A model generated the notes under the pieces. It had not been told where the DNA came from. It did not search any database and was given only the letters and a program-made list of their open reading frames with translations. From assembly GCF_001941845.1 (NCBI RefSeq), contig NZ_CP018870.1, forward strand, positions 7,416,001 to 7,480,000: a DNA stretch of 64,000 nucleotides, written 5' to 3'. Of this stretch, positions 15,848-24,961 are shown piece by piece. The position numbers were made by a program, and so were the translations under genes. This DNA comes from Streptomyces sp. TN58 (GTDB taxonomy: Bacteria > Actinomycetota > Actinomycetes > Streptomycetales > Streptomycetaceae). Position 1 is the stretch's first letter. Every line of letters starts with the position of its first letter.

Positions 15848-16738
15848 ATGACGATGCGTACAGCGGCACCGGCGGCGATGGCCGCGCTCACCCTCCTGAC
15901 CGCGTGGGCGGGCGCCCACAGCGCCACCGCGGCCCCGACCGCCCCGGCGGCCCCGACGACGGCGAAGGCGGCGAAGGCGGCGAAGGCGGCCGGCACCTGC
16001 GCCGTCCTCGCCCCCGGAGCCTCCGCGGTGGCCGAGAAGGCCGTGGCGGCCGCGTGCGAACAGATCGGCGTCTGGTACACCTGGGGCGGCGGCCACGGAC
16101 CACAGCCCGGACCGACCTACGGACAGGTCGACCCCAGCGACCCCGACAGCGCCCACGACCCCGAACGGCTCGGCTTCGACTGCTCGGGACTGGTCCGCTA
16201 CGCCTACGCCCGCGCGGCCGGCGGCGACCCGCTGACCGGCAACGCCTACCACCAGTTCCACTCGCCGCAGGTGCGGCAGCGCTTCACCGCCGCCCAGGCG
16301 ACCGGCCCGCTGCTCCCGGGCGACCTCCTGGCCTGGGGCTCCGGGGGCGCCGTCCACCACATCGCGATCTACCTGGGCGCGGGAAAGATGGTCGAGGCCC
16401 GCGAATCGGGCACCCGGATCACCGTCAGCGACGTACGCCTGGGCGGCGACTACGCCGGAGCGGTCCGCATCGCCCCGCCGGCGGCCGCACCCGGCACGTT
16501 CAGCACCTGGGGCACGGACGTGTGGACCCACCAGGAACCGTCCACCACCAGCCCGCGGGTACACCGGTTCCCCGGCCCGACCACGGTGCGCATCGAGTGC
16601 CAGAAGCACGCCGAACCGGTGACCGCCGAGGGCTACACCAACGACGCCTGGTCCTACCTGCCCGAGTACGGGGCCTGGATCACCAACATCTACATCAAGG
16701 GCGCGGCCTGGCTGGACGGCGTACGCACCTGCCCCTGA
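15848..16738 (+). CDS. secreted NlpC/P60 endopeptidase
   Basis: A 296-residue exported peptidoglycan peptidase. Signal peptide residues 1-28, then an Ala/Lys stretch (TAKAAKAAKAAG). The NlpC/P60 domain covers about 60-215: catalytic Cys in GFDCSGLVRYAYA, catalytic His in AVHHIAIYLGAGKM, and a WGSGG-type turn between. The last 80 residues look like an SH3-type wall-binding domain (FSTWGTDVWTHQEP). It probably cuts stem peptides between D-Glu and meso-/LL-DAP. Confidence 0.85.
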   Translation: MTMRTAAPAAMAALTLLTAWAGAHSATAAPTAPAAPTTAKAAKAAKAAGTCAVLAPGASAVAEKAVAAACEQIGVWYTWGGGHGPQPGPTYGQVDPSDPDSAHDPERLGFDCSGLVRYAYARAAGGDPLTGNAYHQFHSPQVRQRFTAAQATGPLLPGDLLAWGSGGAVHHIAIYLGAGKMVEARESGTRITVSDVRLGGDYAGAVRIAPPAAAPGTFSTWGTDVWTHQEPSTTSPRVHRFPGPTTVRIECQKHAEPVTAEGYTNDAWSYLPEYGAWITNIYIKGAAWLDGVRTCP

Positions 16739-17493
16739 CCGGCCGGCGAGCCCCCGGCCCCGCCCCCTGCCCGGGCGCCCGCCGGCGGTGCTGGTGCCGC
16801 TCGGGCAGCCGGCTGTCCGGATGCGCGCCCACAGCAGCACGTTGTCCGGCCGCCGCCCCCACCGAAGAAGCCGAACACCTCCTGGTCGGATTGGCGCCTG
16901 AAGCGGGTGAGGACGAAGAGGGTCTGCCGATCGGCCTCCACCACCGGCTTCACGCGGTGATGAACCGCCGGCCCCGGGGTCCCGGGGGAGCGGTGCCCAG
17001 CCCCCGCCGCCCGTCACCGGGGCCGCCCCCGGTCGCGGGCCGCCCGCCGCGACGGCCCCGTCCCCGCCGCCGGCTGCGCCGGGCGTGCCCGGCCGCGCAA
17101 CCCGCCCCCGGCGGCGCCCCGTTCCGCCGGGCGTTCCCAACCGGTGCCCGGCCGCCGCCCCTTGCCCGCCGCGTGAGTGCCGCAGGAGCCGGATCCACCC
17201 AGGCGGACCCCGACTTCGAAAGAGCCGTTCCGGCCGCCCTTTTCCACCGCGGAGAAAAGGGAAAGGGAAACGATTTTCCGCCTGAGTTCCCAGAGGAGTC
17301 CCCCCGGCCGTAAATCGACTGCACAGATCGCACATTCAACAATTTACCCGTGCGGCCTGTTCTGCCGGTCGGCGCACCCGTCTCCAGCCTCCTGTGTCGA
17401 TCGTCCATATACGCCCGGATTCGTCGCATACTTCTCGGCGACTGCGCTACCGAGTCGTCCCTGATGCCCGTCCGGAGCCCGACGGAGGAAATC
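16739..17493. other. 755-bp gap; promoter of the tyrosinase gene
   Basis: No supported gene. A minus-strand stretch at 16860-16950 reads VKPVVEADRQTLFVLTRFRR and may be a fragment of an unrecognised protein. The part 17250-17490 is clearly richer in A+T than its surroundings and should hold the promoter of the next gene. Confidence 0.4.
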
Positions 17494-18996
17494 ATGACCC
17501 CGCCCGAGAACAGCCCGCTCGCCGAACAGGCCGTTGCGGCGCCGACTTATCTGGCAGATATCCGATTCTTCTTCCGGCCCGAAGACGTGGCGCACATGGC
17601 AGCCAAGGGAATCGAACTGGGCACCTACGACGGACTGAAGAGCAACGCCCTCTCGGTACACGCGCAGACCGCGCCGCCCAACTCGCTGATGCCCCCGGAC
17701 GCGGCCGGCAAATGGAGCACCGCCCGCTCGCAGACGTTCAAGAACTGGATCGTCAACGGATGCCCCCTCGGCACAGCCGCACCCGCCGAGCCGCCCACGG
17801 ACGGGCAGGCCCCCGGAACCCGGCTGCGCAAGGAAGTGACGAAGCTCGACGACGGCGAATTCGACCTGCTGGCCACGGCGTTCAGGGGCCTCATGGACCG
17901 GGCCCCGGAAGACCCCAACAGCTACTTCGCCCTGGCCGGGCAGCACGGCCTGCCGGACAGCTGGTGCCTGCACCACCAGGACCGCTACAACCCCTGGCAC
18001 CGGGAGTACCTGCGCGTCTTCGAAGACGCCCTGCGCTCCGTCCCGGGCTGCGAGGAGGTCACCCTTCCCTACTGGGACATCTCCACGGAGCTGCCGCAGC
18101 GGCTGCAACAGCCACCCTTCGACGCCTACGTCCTCCCGGCCGACCCCGGCGCCACCGTGACACCGCCGGTGACCGGGTTCTTCCCGTACACCACCCAGCG
18201 CTATCCCGCCGCCCAGATCGCGCAGAACGTCGCGGACTTCGAGGTCCTGGAAGACATCGCCACGTCGTTGACCCAGTCCCTGTGGGGCGCGTACAACGTC
18301 AACGGATACCAGGACTTCTCGATCCAGGCCCACGACAGCGGCCACGGATCGATCGGACCGACGATGGGCACCCAGGAAGTCGCCTCCTACGACCCGGTGT
18401 TCTGGTTCTTCCACTGCAACCTCGACCGCCTCTGGCTGAGCTGGCAGACCCGGGTCTCCGCGACCACGCTGACCGGCTTCCGCTCCACACTGGGGGAGAA
18501 CACCGACTGGCTGACGGCGCCGTTCAACGCACTGCCTCCGTTTGGCACGACCGCGGACCAGACCGTCGAAACCGAGGCCTCCTACGACCGGCTGGAACTC
18601 CTCAGCCCCGTGGAGGGCCCGCTGGAGAACCTCACCGGAAGCATCGACGCCATCCACCCCTTCACGTTCCGCAGCGCCAGCCCGGTCTCGGTGCGGGTGA
18701 AGGGGATCCACCGGCTCGACATCCCCGGGTCGTTCGTCGTCACCCTGCTCGCCGACGGGGAGCCGGTCGCCAAGCGCTTCTTCTTCCAACCGGTCAACCC
18801 GCCGGGCTGCGCGAACTGCGTCGAGCACGGCATCGTCAACATCGACTTCAGGATGACACCACAGCGGCTGCTCGACCGGACGCTGTCGGTCCGTATCGAT
18901 GTGCCCGGGCACGCCGACGAGATCGGCACGGCCTTCCCCCTCGCACGAGCCGGCAACCCCACCATCAACGCCCGCCTGCTGGTGGAGGAGGCGTAG
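17494..18996 (+). CDS. tyrosinase/polyphenol oxidase-like protein
   Basis: A 500-residue type-3 copper protein, nearly twice the length of Streptomyces MelC2 tyrosinase. CuA ligands are probably H151, H160 and H169 (QHG, then CLHHQDRYNPWHREYL). CuB ligands are H280, H284 and H307 (AHDSGHGS and DPVFWFFHCNLDRLW). A C-terminal domain of about 150 residues with ANCVEHG resembles the shielding domain of plant-type polyphenol oxidases. It likely oxidises phenols; the substrate is unknown. No signal peptide and no MelC1-like copper chaperone are seen. GGAGGAAATC before ATG 17494 sets the start. Confidence 0.85.
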   Translation: MTPPENSPLAEQAVAAPTYLADIRFFFRPEDVAHMAAKGIELGTYDGLKSNALSVHAQTAPPNSLMPPDAAGKWSTARSQTFKNWIVNGCPLGTAAPAEPPTDGQAPGTRLRKEVTKLDDGEFDLLATAFRGLMDRAPEDPNSYFALAGQHGLPDSWCLHHQDRYNPWHREYLRVFEDALRSVPGCEEVTLPYWDISTELPQRLQQPPFDAYVLPADPGATVTPPVTGFFPYTTQRYPAAQIAQNVADFEVLEDIATSLTQSLWGAYNVNGYQDFSIQAHDSGHGSIGPTMGTQEVASYDPVFWFFHCNLDRLWLSWQTRVSATTLTGFRSTLGENTDWLTAPFNALPPFGTTADQTVETEASYDRLELLSPVEGPLENLTGSIDAIHPFTFRSASPVSVRVKGIHRLDIPGSFVVTLLADGEPVAKRFFFQPVNPPGCANCVEHGIVNIDFRMTPQRLLDRTLSVRIDVPGHADEIGTAFPLARAGNPTINARLLVEEA

Positions 18997-19309
18997 GGCG
19001 CGCGTCGAGCGCGGCCAGGCCCTCGCTCCACCGCACCCGCCGCTCCTCGGCGGTCTGCTCCCACCACGGCGTGCCGCGCTCACCCAGCGCCACCTTGGCC
19101 GTCTGGACCCGGGCGCGGGCGGCGCGCTCGGCCCGCCGGTCCTGCGCGCGCCGGGCGGCGGCCACCGCCCGCCGGGCCGCCATGAGGTGGACCCGCAGAC
19201 GGGCACCGACCGCTTCGGGCAGGAGCGGATCGGTGGCACGCCAGCGGCGGCCGCCGATGACGACGTGATGCCCGTCGGCTGTGCTGACGGGCCGGGGTTT
19301 CGACGTCAC
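18965..19309 (-). CDS. small conserved basic protein (annotated Tol-like in related genomes)
   Basis: About 114 residues. The core (HHVVIGGRRWRATDP, then LMAARRAVAAARRAQDRR and KVALGERGTPWWEQ) matches a small conserved actinobacterial family that I recall under the label biopolymer transporter Tol, with no demonstrated function. The gene end overlaps the convergent tyrosinase gene by 32 bp. The GTG at 19309 has no clear ribosome site, and repeat copy C begins 40 bp upstream, so the original 5' end may have been lost. Confidence 0.6.
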   Translation of the reverse strand: MTSKPRPVSTADGHHVVIGGRRWRATDPLLPEAVGARLRVHLMAARRAVAAARRAQDRRAERAARARVQTAKVALGERGTPWWEQTAEERRVRWSEGLAALDARPTPPPPAGGR

Positions 19310-19350
19310 CGCAGGCACCTGCCCGCATCCGCCGCCCCCATACCCCCGGA

Positions 19351-19404
19351 CCCCGCCACCCCCGCCCTCACCGGGCGGCCGACGCCACTTTGACGACACC
19401 CCCC
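19351..19404 (+). repeat. dispersed repeat, copy C
   Basis: Nearly identical over about 52 bases to 1261-1312 (one indel, one mismatch), with core GGCGGCCGACGCCACTT. It separates the small conserved gene from the TnpB relic. Confidence 0.65.
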
Positions 19405-19458
19405 AACGGGCCGCGCGCCAGGCCTCGGCGAACAACTCGTGCGCCGGGACCGGCCCCC

Positions 19459-19745
19459 GCAGGCGCAGGAACGGCATCTCCGGCCTGACGATCCTGCACG
19501 CCAAGGCTGAAAGCGCCGGACGGGAAGTGATCGCCGTGGACCCCCGCAACACTTCCCGGACGTGCCCCGATTGCGGACACGTCGCGGCGGAGAACCGGCC
19601 CACACAGGAGAAGTTCCACTGCGCCGGATGCGGCCACCAGGCCCACGCCGACCACGTCGGGGCACTCAACGTCCTACGGGCCGGGCTGGCCCGTCGCCAA
19701 GAAACAAGCTTGACGAGAAGCCCCCGCATCGATGCGGGGGAGTAG
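19459..19745 (+). pseudogene. IS605-family TnpB C-terminal relic
   Basis: Only about the last 95 codons of an OrfB/TnpB nuclease remain. They include ILHAKAESAGREVIAVDPRN and the zinc finger CPDCGH with CAGCGH. The RuvC-III helix (ADHVGALNVLRAG) is also present. The RuvC-I and -II parts are missing, so it cannot cut DNA. The frame upstream runs into repeat copy C. The stop codon lies in the right-end hairpin of the former element, as is normal for this family. Confidence 0.85.
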
Positions 19746-19749
19746 TCAC
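19721..19749 (+). mobile_element. IS200/IS605 right-end hairpin
   Basis: CCCCCGCATCGATGCGGGGG is a perfect 20-base palindrome, followed by AGTAGTCAC, the usual right end of these elements in Streptomyces. In intact elements this region encodes the 3' scaffold of the guide RNA. The left end was not found. Confidence 0.75.
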
Positions 19750-19792
19750 GACCCGATCCTGCCACGCCCCTGTGACACCCCCGCCGCGTCCC

Positions 19793-21415
19793 TCACTTCA
19801 GGGCGAAGAGCAGACTGGCGGAGGGGCAGTCGTCAGGCAGGTGGACCAACTGCGAGCCCGGCCGCGGCGGGTCGGCCCTCGTCCGGTTCCGCGGGCCCAG
19901 CAGATGGCCGGCGGAGCCGCCGTGCCCCGCCGTCGCCGCGAACCGGACGCGGTAGGCGCCCGGCCGTGCGTCCGGTTCGAACCGCCACAGTTGCGCGGCG
20001 CCCTGCGCGCCGCTGCGGCAGGCGCCCAGGGCGACCCCGGCGCCGCCCCCGCCGGCGGACCCTTCCAGACAGGTGCCGGTCTCGGCGTTGCGGAGCTGGA
20101 AGGTGTTCTGCCGGGCCGGGAGCCGCTGCCAGGTCTGGGCCGGCTTCCCGGTGCACTTCTCCAACTGCACCGGGCCGTTCGGGCCGGCGCCGAGACCGAC
20201 GCACAGCCTGGAGCCCACGTTGACCAGGGCGGTGCCGCCGCCCGGCGCCGGCGACGCCACCGCCCCCGGCGAGGCGGAAGCGGAGCGGGTGGGGGAGGGG
20301 GTGGGGGTGGCGGGCGGTGCGGCGGTCGCGGACACCGCCGACCCGATGGCCACGACCGGAGCGGCCTGCGGGAGGGCGTCCTGCGCCGTCACGGCCGGGG
20401 CCGGGGCCGGGGCGGGGGAGGGGGCAGAGCCGTCGCCGGGGTGGGCCGGCAGCAGGGCGACCACGACGGCCGCCGCCCCCGCGACGGCCGCCGCCGCGGC
20501 CGACCACCTGACGCCGCCGGCCCCGGGGCGTGGTGCGAACGTCCCGTCCGGCGTGGCCGCGGCAGCCGGCTGCATGCCGTCCCCGCCCCCGGCCGACAGG
20601 AACGAGGCCGGGCTCCACAGCAGGATCCCGCCCAGCAGCAGCACGCCCAGACGGCCGTCGACGGCCCGCAGCTCCCGCTCGGCGCGGGCGCAGCCCTCGC
20701 ACCGCTGGAGATGGCGGCCCAGGTCCCGGGGGCGGCGCCGGCCCGGCCGGCACAGCACGGCGGCGAGCTGCCCCCCGTAGTGGCGGCACTCCTCGCTCGC
20801 GGCCCGCTCCAGATGGGCACGCACGTACGCCTCCCGCAGCCCCTCCCGGGCCCGCGCCAGCAGCGAGCCGACGCCACTGGCCGAGATCCCCAGGCGGGCG
20901 GCGGTCTCCTCCACCGCCTCCTGCTCGACCACGCGGTGCCACAGCACGGCCTGCCACCGCTCCGGCAGCGACCGGTAGGCCCGCAGGACCAGCGACGCCT
21001 CCTCCGCGCGGAAGACGGCCTCCTCGGCGTCCGGGCCGTCGGACAGGCCCGCGGCCCATTCCCCGAAGTCGTCGGAGAGCCGCGTACGGGCCCCCTCCCG
21101 CGCCCAGGCGGCCGCCAGCCGGCGCACACAGGCCAGCAGGTACGGCCGCCAGGCGTGCTCGGGTCCGGCCCCCCGGGCCACGGCCCGGTAGGTCTGCGCG
21201 AAGGCCTCGGCGGCCAGGTCCTGCGCGGTGGCCAGGTCCCGGCAGCAGGTACGGGCGTAGGCGAGCACCGGGGGATGGTGGCGGGCGAAGATCTCCCCCA
21301 TCACGTCGCTGACCCCCGTGTCGGGTTCCGAGGTGTACTCACGCAGCAGGGCGCAGAGCTCCCCGTCGCTGAGGCTTCGCAGATGCTGCCGGCGGGCAGT
21401 GCCCGGATCGCTCAA
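19793..21415 (-). CDS. ECF-type sigma factor fused to anti-sigma finger, TM and ricin lectin
   Basis: A 540-residue fusion. Residues about 40-110 are sigma region 2 (VLAYARTCCRDLATAQDLAA) and 145-200 region 4 (LPERWQAVLWHRVVEQ, ARLGISASGVGSLLARARE). A zinc-finger anti-sigma motif HLQRCEGCA lies near 240. One membrane helix is near 305-325. A Pro/Ser/Thr-rich linker leads to a ricin-type beta-trefoil (about 395-540, with LEKCTGKPAQTWQ and AQLWRFEP). The order suggests a membrane-held sigma factor with an outside sugar-binding domain. TTG at 21415 is chosen for its AGGAG seven to eight bases upstream. Confidence 0.85.
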   Translation of the reverse strand: MSDPGTARRQHLRSLSDGELCALLREYTSEPDTGVSDVMGEIFARHHPPVLAYARTCCRDLATAQDLAAEAFAQTYRAVARGAGPEHAWRPYLLACVRRLAAAWAREGARTRLSDDFGEWAAGLSDGPDAEEAVFRAEEASLVLRAYRSLPERWQAVLWHRVVEQEAVEETAARLGISASGVGSLLARAREGLREAYVRAHLERAASEECRHYGGQLAAVLCRPGRRRPRDLGRHLQRCEGCARAERELRAVDGRLGVLLLGGILLWSPASFLSAGGGDGMQPAAAATPDGTFAPRPGAGGVRWSAAAAAVAGAAAVVVALLPAHPGDGSAPSPAPAPAPAVTAQDALPQAAPVVAIGSAVSATAAPPATPTPSPTRSASASPGAVASPAPGGGTALVNVGSRLCVGLGAGPNGPVQLEKCTGKPAQTWQRLPARQNTFQLRNAETGTCLEGSAGGGGAGVALGACRSGAQGAAQLWRFEPDARPGAYRVRFAATAGHGGSAGHLLGPRNRTRADPPRPGSQLVHLPDDCPSASLLFALK

Positions 21416-21776
21416 CCCATGCTCCTGTGTGACGTGCTGACGTCCCGGAAGACGGATTCCGGGTGGGGCGGGACGGTACGCCCGAACCGGAATCCGCTCA
21501 AGTGCCCGACCCCGCCGGCCTGCGGGCAGACCCGCCCCCCCCCGGGAGGATCCCGCCAGCCGCAGGACCGCCCGGACCGCCCGGCGTGGTGCAGGCGGGT
21601 ACGGCCCACCGCCGTAGGACCTCCACGACGTGCCGGCGCGCCCAGCTCACGCTGTGGGGCGTTCGACGAGGGTCAACTGGCTGCGCAGGGGAGCCGGCTG
21701 CGACTGGCATGCCTCCCGGGGGAGAGATGCTTCACCGGGGTGACGCGCGCCGCGCCGGGGGCCGGCCGATGCGCGG
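21416..21776. other. intergenic region upstream of the sigma fusion gene
   Basis: No gene supported. It should contain the promoter of the minus-strand sigma fusion gene. I could not identify a GGAAC-type ECF promoter with confidence. Confidence 0.35.
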
Positions 21777-21824
21777 CCAGGGCGGGGGCGGGCGGCACGA
21801 CCGTGCCGCCCGCCCCCGCCCTGG
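21777..21824 (-). terminator. terminator after the TAXI operon
   Basis: A perfect G/C stem of about 22 bp (CCAGGGCGGGGGCGGGCGGC with its complement) around a four-base loop, 43 bases beyond the stop of the binding-protein gene. Confidence 0.8.
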
Positions 21825-21866
21825 ATGGCCCCCCGACCTGTGGTGCGTGTGACCGGACAGGCCGCG

Positions 21867-22862
21867 TCAGGGCTTCTGGGCGAGGGCCTTCAGCGCGGTG
21901 CGGGCACCGGCGTTCAGGGGGACGGGCGCGACGGCATCGGCCCGGGAGGGCTCGATCTCCTTCGCGGCCGCGTTCACCTTCTCCAGATCGCCCTTCTTCT
22001 CGTACAGCAGGTGGACGATCTTCTCGGCGAGTTCGGGGTCGAAGCCCTTCTTGACGAGCAGGACGTTCGGCACCGCGATCGTGGGGACGTCCTGCGGCTG
22101 GTGGTAGGCGGCCGCGGGGATGGCGGCCTTCTGGTAGACGTCGCCGTACTGCTGGTTCAGCGACGGCAGTTGGGCGGTGACGTCCAGGAAGCGGACCTCG
22201 TCCTTGAGGCTGGTGGTGAGGTCGGTGATGCCGCCGGTGGGCAGGCCCCCCGACCAGAACAGCGCCTGCACGGTGCCGTCCTTCATGGCGTCCACGGACT
22301 CCGCGAGTCCCAGGCGCTCGGCCGTGACGTCCGTGGGGGCCAGGCCGGCGGCCTTCAGCAGCCGGTGGGCGATGACCTCGGTGCCGGAGCCGGGCGCCCC
22401 GGTGGAGACGCGCTTGCCCTTCATGTCCTGGAGGGACTTGATACCGGAGTCCGCCCGGACCAGGACCTGGGTGTAGTTGGGGTAGAGCCGGGTCAGGGCC
22501 TCGATCTGCTGCGGCGAGGAGAACGACTCCCTGCCGTTGACGGCGTCGCCGGCGGTGTCCGCCAGGGAGAAGGCGATGTCGTAGGTGCCGGCCCCCAGCC
22601 CCTGGATGTTCTGCACGGACGCACCCGTGGTGGTGGCGGTGGCCCGGTAGCCGTCGAGGTCGTCGGAGATCAGCTTCGCCAGGCCGCCGCCGATCTGGTA
22701 GTAGACGCCCGTGGTGGGGCCGGTCGCGATCGTCAGACGCCCTCCCTTGCCGCTGCCGGCGCCCGCGCCCTGGGTCTGCTTCCCGCCACCGCAGGCGGTG
22801 ACGGCCAGAGCGGCCACGAGGGCGGCGACGGCCAGGCGCGGGGCCCGGATCCGGTACTTCAT
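21867..22862 (-). CDS. TAXI-family TRAP substrate-binding lipoprotein 1
   Basis: A 331-residue lipoprotein (lipobox LAVTAC near residue 24) of the TAXI family, which captures a ligand outside the membrane for a TRAP transporter. Conserved blocks include TIATGPTTGVYYQIGGGLAKL and VSTGAPGSGTEVIAHRLL, then FWSGGLPTGGITDL. The substrate is unknown; glutamate and dicarboxylates are known for relatives. The ATG overlaps the stop of the permease gene by 4 bp (ATGA), so the two are translationally coupled. Confidence 0.9.
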   Translation of the reverse strand: MKYRIRAPRLAVAALVAALAVTACGGGKQTQGAGAGSGKGGRLTIATGPTTGVYYQIGGGLAKLISDDLDGYRATATTTGASVQNIQGLGAGTYDIAFSLADTAGDAVNGRESFSSPQQIEALTRLYPNYTQVLVRADSGIKSLQDMKGKRVSTGAPGSGTEVIAHRLLKAAGLAPTDVTAERLGLAESVDAMKDGTVQALFWSGGLPTGGITDLTTSLKDEVRFLDVTAQLPSLNQQYGDVYQKAAIPAAAYHQPQDVPTIAVPNVLLVKKGFDPELAEKIVHLLYEKKGDLEKVNAAAKEIEPSRADAVAPVPLNAGARTALKALAQKP

Positions 22863-24961
22863 GACAGTCGTCCTTCCGTGAGGGTGGGCGCCGTGCAGAT
22901 CTCGTCGGCGGGAGCAGGCGCACGGCTGGGATGCCGGCGCAGCACGAGATGCACCCCGACCGCGCAGGCGAGTGCCACGAGACCGGCGGTGATCGCGACA
23001 GGTTCGAGATAGAGCAGGCAGAGCGCGGCGACGGCGCACAGCACCCGCTCCACGGGCCCCGCCGGGCCGGCGATCCGGCCGCCGGTGGCCGCGGCCAGCG
23101 CCGCGACCGCCAGGGCGGACACGGCAGTGGTCCACACGATGCCCCACAGGCTCCCCGTGCCCAGGAGCCGGCCGCCGTTGTCGGTCAGCACGAACGCGAA
23201 CGGCACCAGGAACGCCGGAAGGGAGTACTTCCAGGTCGCCACCATGGTCCGCATCGGATGGCCGCCGGTGACGGCGGCGGCGGCCGCCGCCGCCAGCGCC
23301 GTCGGCGGGCTCACCTCCGACAGCACCGCGTAGTAGAAGATGAACATGTACGCCTCATGGGTGGCCACCCCCAGCGACAGCAGCGCCGGCGCGATGATCA
23401 CTGCGGCGATGATGAAGGAGGCGGTGACGGGAACCGCCAGGCCCAGCAGGGACACCGACAGCGCCGCGAAGAGGACCGTCACCACCAGCTGCACCGTGGC
23501 GTTGTCGCCGAACACCGCGGCCGCGTCGACGATGACCGACGCCAGGTTCAGCCCGAGCCCGGTCTGGGTCACCACCGCGACGATGATGCCCGCGGCGGCA
23601 CAGGTGGCGACCACCGGCAGCACCGACCTGATGCCCTCGACGAGCGCCGCGTACAGCCGGCGCGGCGTCATCCGGTGCCGGGCGTCGAGGAAGGACAGCA
23701 GGAACTGCAGGACCGTCGCGTAGGCCACCGCCTTGAACGGGGGCAGCCCCATCGCCATGAAACCGACGATCATGAAGAGCGACAGGAAGTGGTAGCCGAA
23801 CCGGCCCAGCAGCCGCAGCGCCGAGACGCCCCCCTCCTCCCCGGCCACCGGCCGCGTCCGGTGCCTGCGGGAGTCGATCTCCACCGCCAGCAGGATGCCC
23901 AGGTAGTACAGGAGCGTCGGCACCATCGCGTACAGCAGCACGGTGAGATAGCTCTGCCGCAGGTAGTCGGCGATGATGAACGCCGCGGCGCCCAGGGTGG
24001 GCGGGGAGAGGATCGCGCCGATCCCCGCCGCCGCCAGCACCCCGCCGCCCTGCTCCCTGGTGTAGCCGGCCCGCCGCAGGACCGGCCAGGCCACCGACCC
24101 CAGGCTGACGGCGGTGGCCGTACCCGAACCGGAGACCGTGCCGAGGAGGAAGCCGGCCGCCGTCACGGTGCGGCCGGGCGCGCTGCGCGACCCGCGGAAC
24201 GCCGCGAAGGACAGGTCGATGAAGAACCTCCCCGCACCGGAAGCCTCCAGCACCGCCCCGAAGATGGTGAACAGCACGATGTAGGTGGCGGCCACGTTCA
24301 GCGGCACCCCGTACACACCGTCGGTGCCCATGAAGAAGTGGGCCGCGATCGCGTCGACGTCGAAGCCGCCGTGCGCCAGCGACCAGTCGTAGGGCAGCAG
24401 CCCGCCGTAGTACGCGTAGAGGAGGAACGCCGCACAGAACGCCGGCAGGACCCAGCCGGTGGTGCGCCGGCACGCCTCCAGGACGAGCACGATGAGCACG
24501 ATCCCGGCCACCACGTCCAGGGAGGTGGGCAGCTGCCGCCGCTCGATGAACGCGTCGAACCCCAGCAGCGGATACACGCACACCGCGAGCGCCGCCGCCG
24601 CGAGCAGCCAGTCCGCCCACCCCGGGTCGTCCCCGCGGGCGGCCCCCTCGCCGGGCCCGCGGCCACGGCGCCACGGCAGCAGCACCGCCGGCACCCGCAC
24701 GGTCCCGCGATGGGTCAGGAACACCAGCGGAAGCGTCGCGGCGAGGAACACCGTCAGGTAGTACTGCCCGCCCTTGGCCACCGGGAAGAAGACCACCCAG
24801 AACGCGAACACCGACATCGCGGCACACACCGCGGACACCGGCCCCGCCACCCGCGGGGAAAGCCTGCGCGCCGGCCGCTCCTGCTCGAACTCGGCCACCA
24901 GCTCCTCGGCCGTACGCTGCCGCGGCTCGGAAGGCGACTCAGCCATGCTCATCCCTGCCAT
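22859..24961 (-). CDS. TRAP transporter fused permease (TAXI type)
   Basis: A 700-residue membrane protein in which the small (DctQ-like) and large (DctM-like) TRAP subunits are fused. About 17 hydrophobic segments are visible. DctM signatures include GTVSGSGTATAVSLGSVAWP and GIGAILSPPTLGAAAFIIADY, and FYYAVLSEVSPPTALAA. It imports the ligand of the TAXI lipoprotein using an ion gradient. Three in-frame ATG codons (24961, 24952, 24946) are possible starts. A divergent regulator gene lies upstream. Confidence 0.9.
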   Translation of the reverse strand: MAGMSMAESPSEPRQRTAEELVAEFEQERPARRLSPRVAGPVSAVCAAMSVFAFWVVFFPVAKGGQYYLTVFLAATLPLVFLTHRGTVRVPAVLLPWRRGRGPGEGAARGDDPGWADWLLAAAALAVCVYPLLGFDAFIERRQLPTSLDVVAGIVLIVLVLEACRRTTGWVLPAFCAAFLLYAYYGGLLPYDWSLAHGGFDVDAIAAHFFMGTDGVYGVPLNVAATYIVLFTIFGAVLEASGAGRFFIDLSFAAFRGSRSAPGRTVTAAGFLLGTVSGSGTATAVSLGSVAWPVLRRAGYTREQGGGVLAAAGIGAILSPPTLGAAAFIIADYLRQSYLTVLLYAMVPTLLYYLGILLAVEIDSRRHRTRPVAGEEGGVSALRLLGRFGYHFLSLFMIVGFMAMGLPPFKAVAYATVLQFLLSFLDARHRMTPRRLYAALVEGIRSVLPVVATCAAAGIIVAVVTQTGLGLNLASVIVDAAAVFGDNATVQLVVTVLFAALSVSLLGLAVPVTASFIIAAVIIAPALLSLGVATHEAYMFIFYYAVLSEVSPPTALAAAAAAAVTGGHPMRTMVATWKYSLPAFLVPFAFVLTDNGGRLLGTGSLWGIVWTTAVSALAVAALAAATGGRIAGPAGPVERVLCAVAALCLLYLEPVAITAGLVALACAVGVHLVLRRHPSRAPAPADEICTAPTLTEGRLS

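Noticed and set aside
18965..19765. 266-codon minus-strand fusion of the small Tol-labelled protein with upstream text
   Set aside because: The upstream half is antisense to the TnpB relic and repeat copy C; only the first 345 bases of coding sequence look real.
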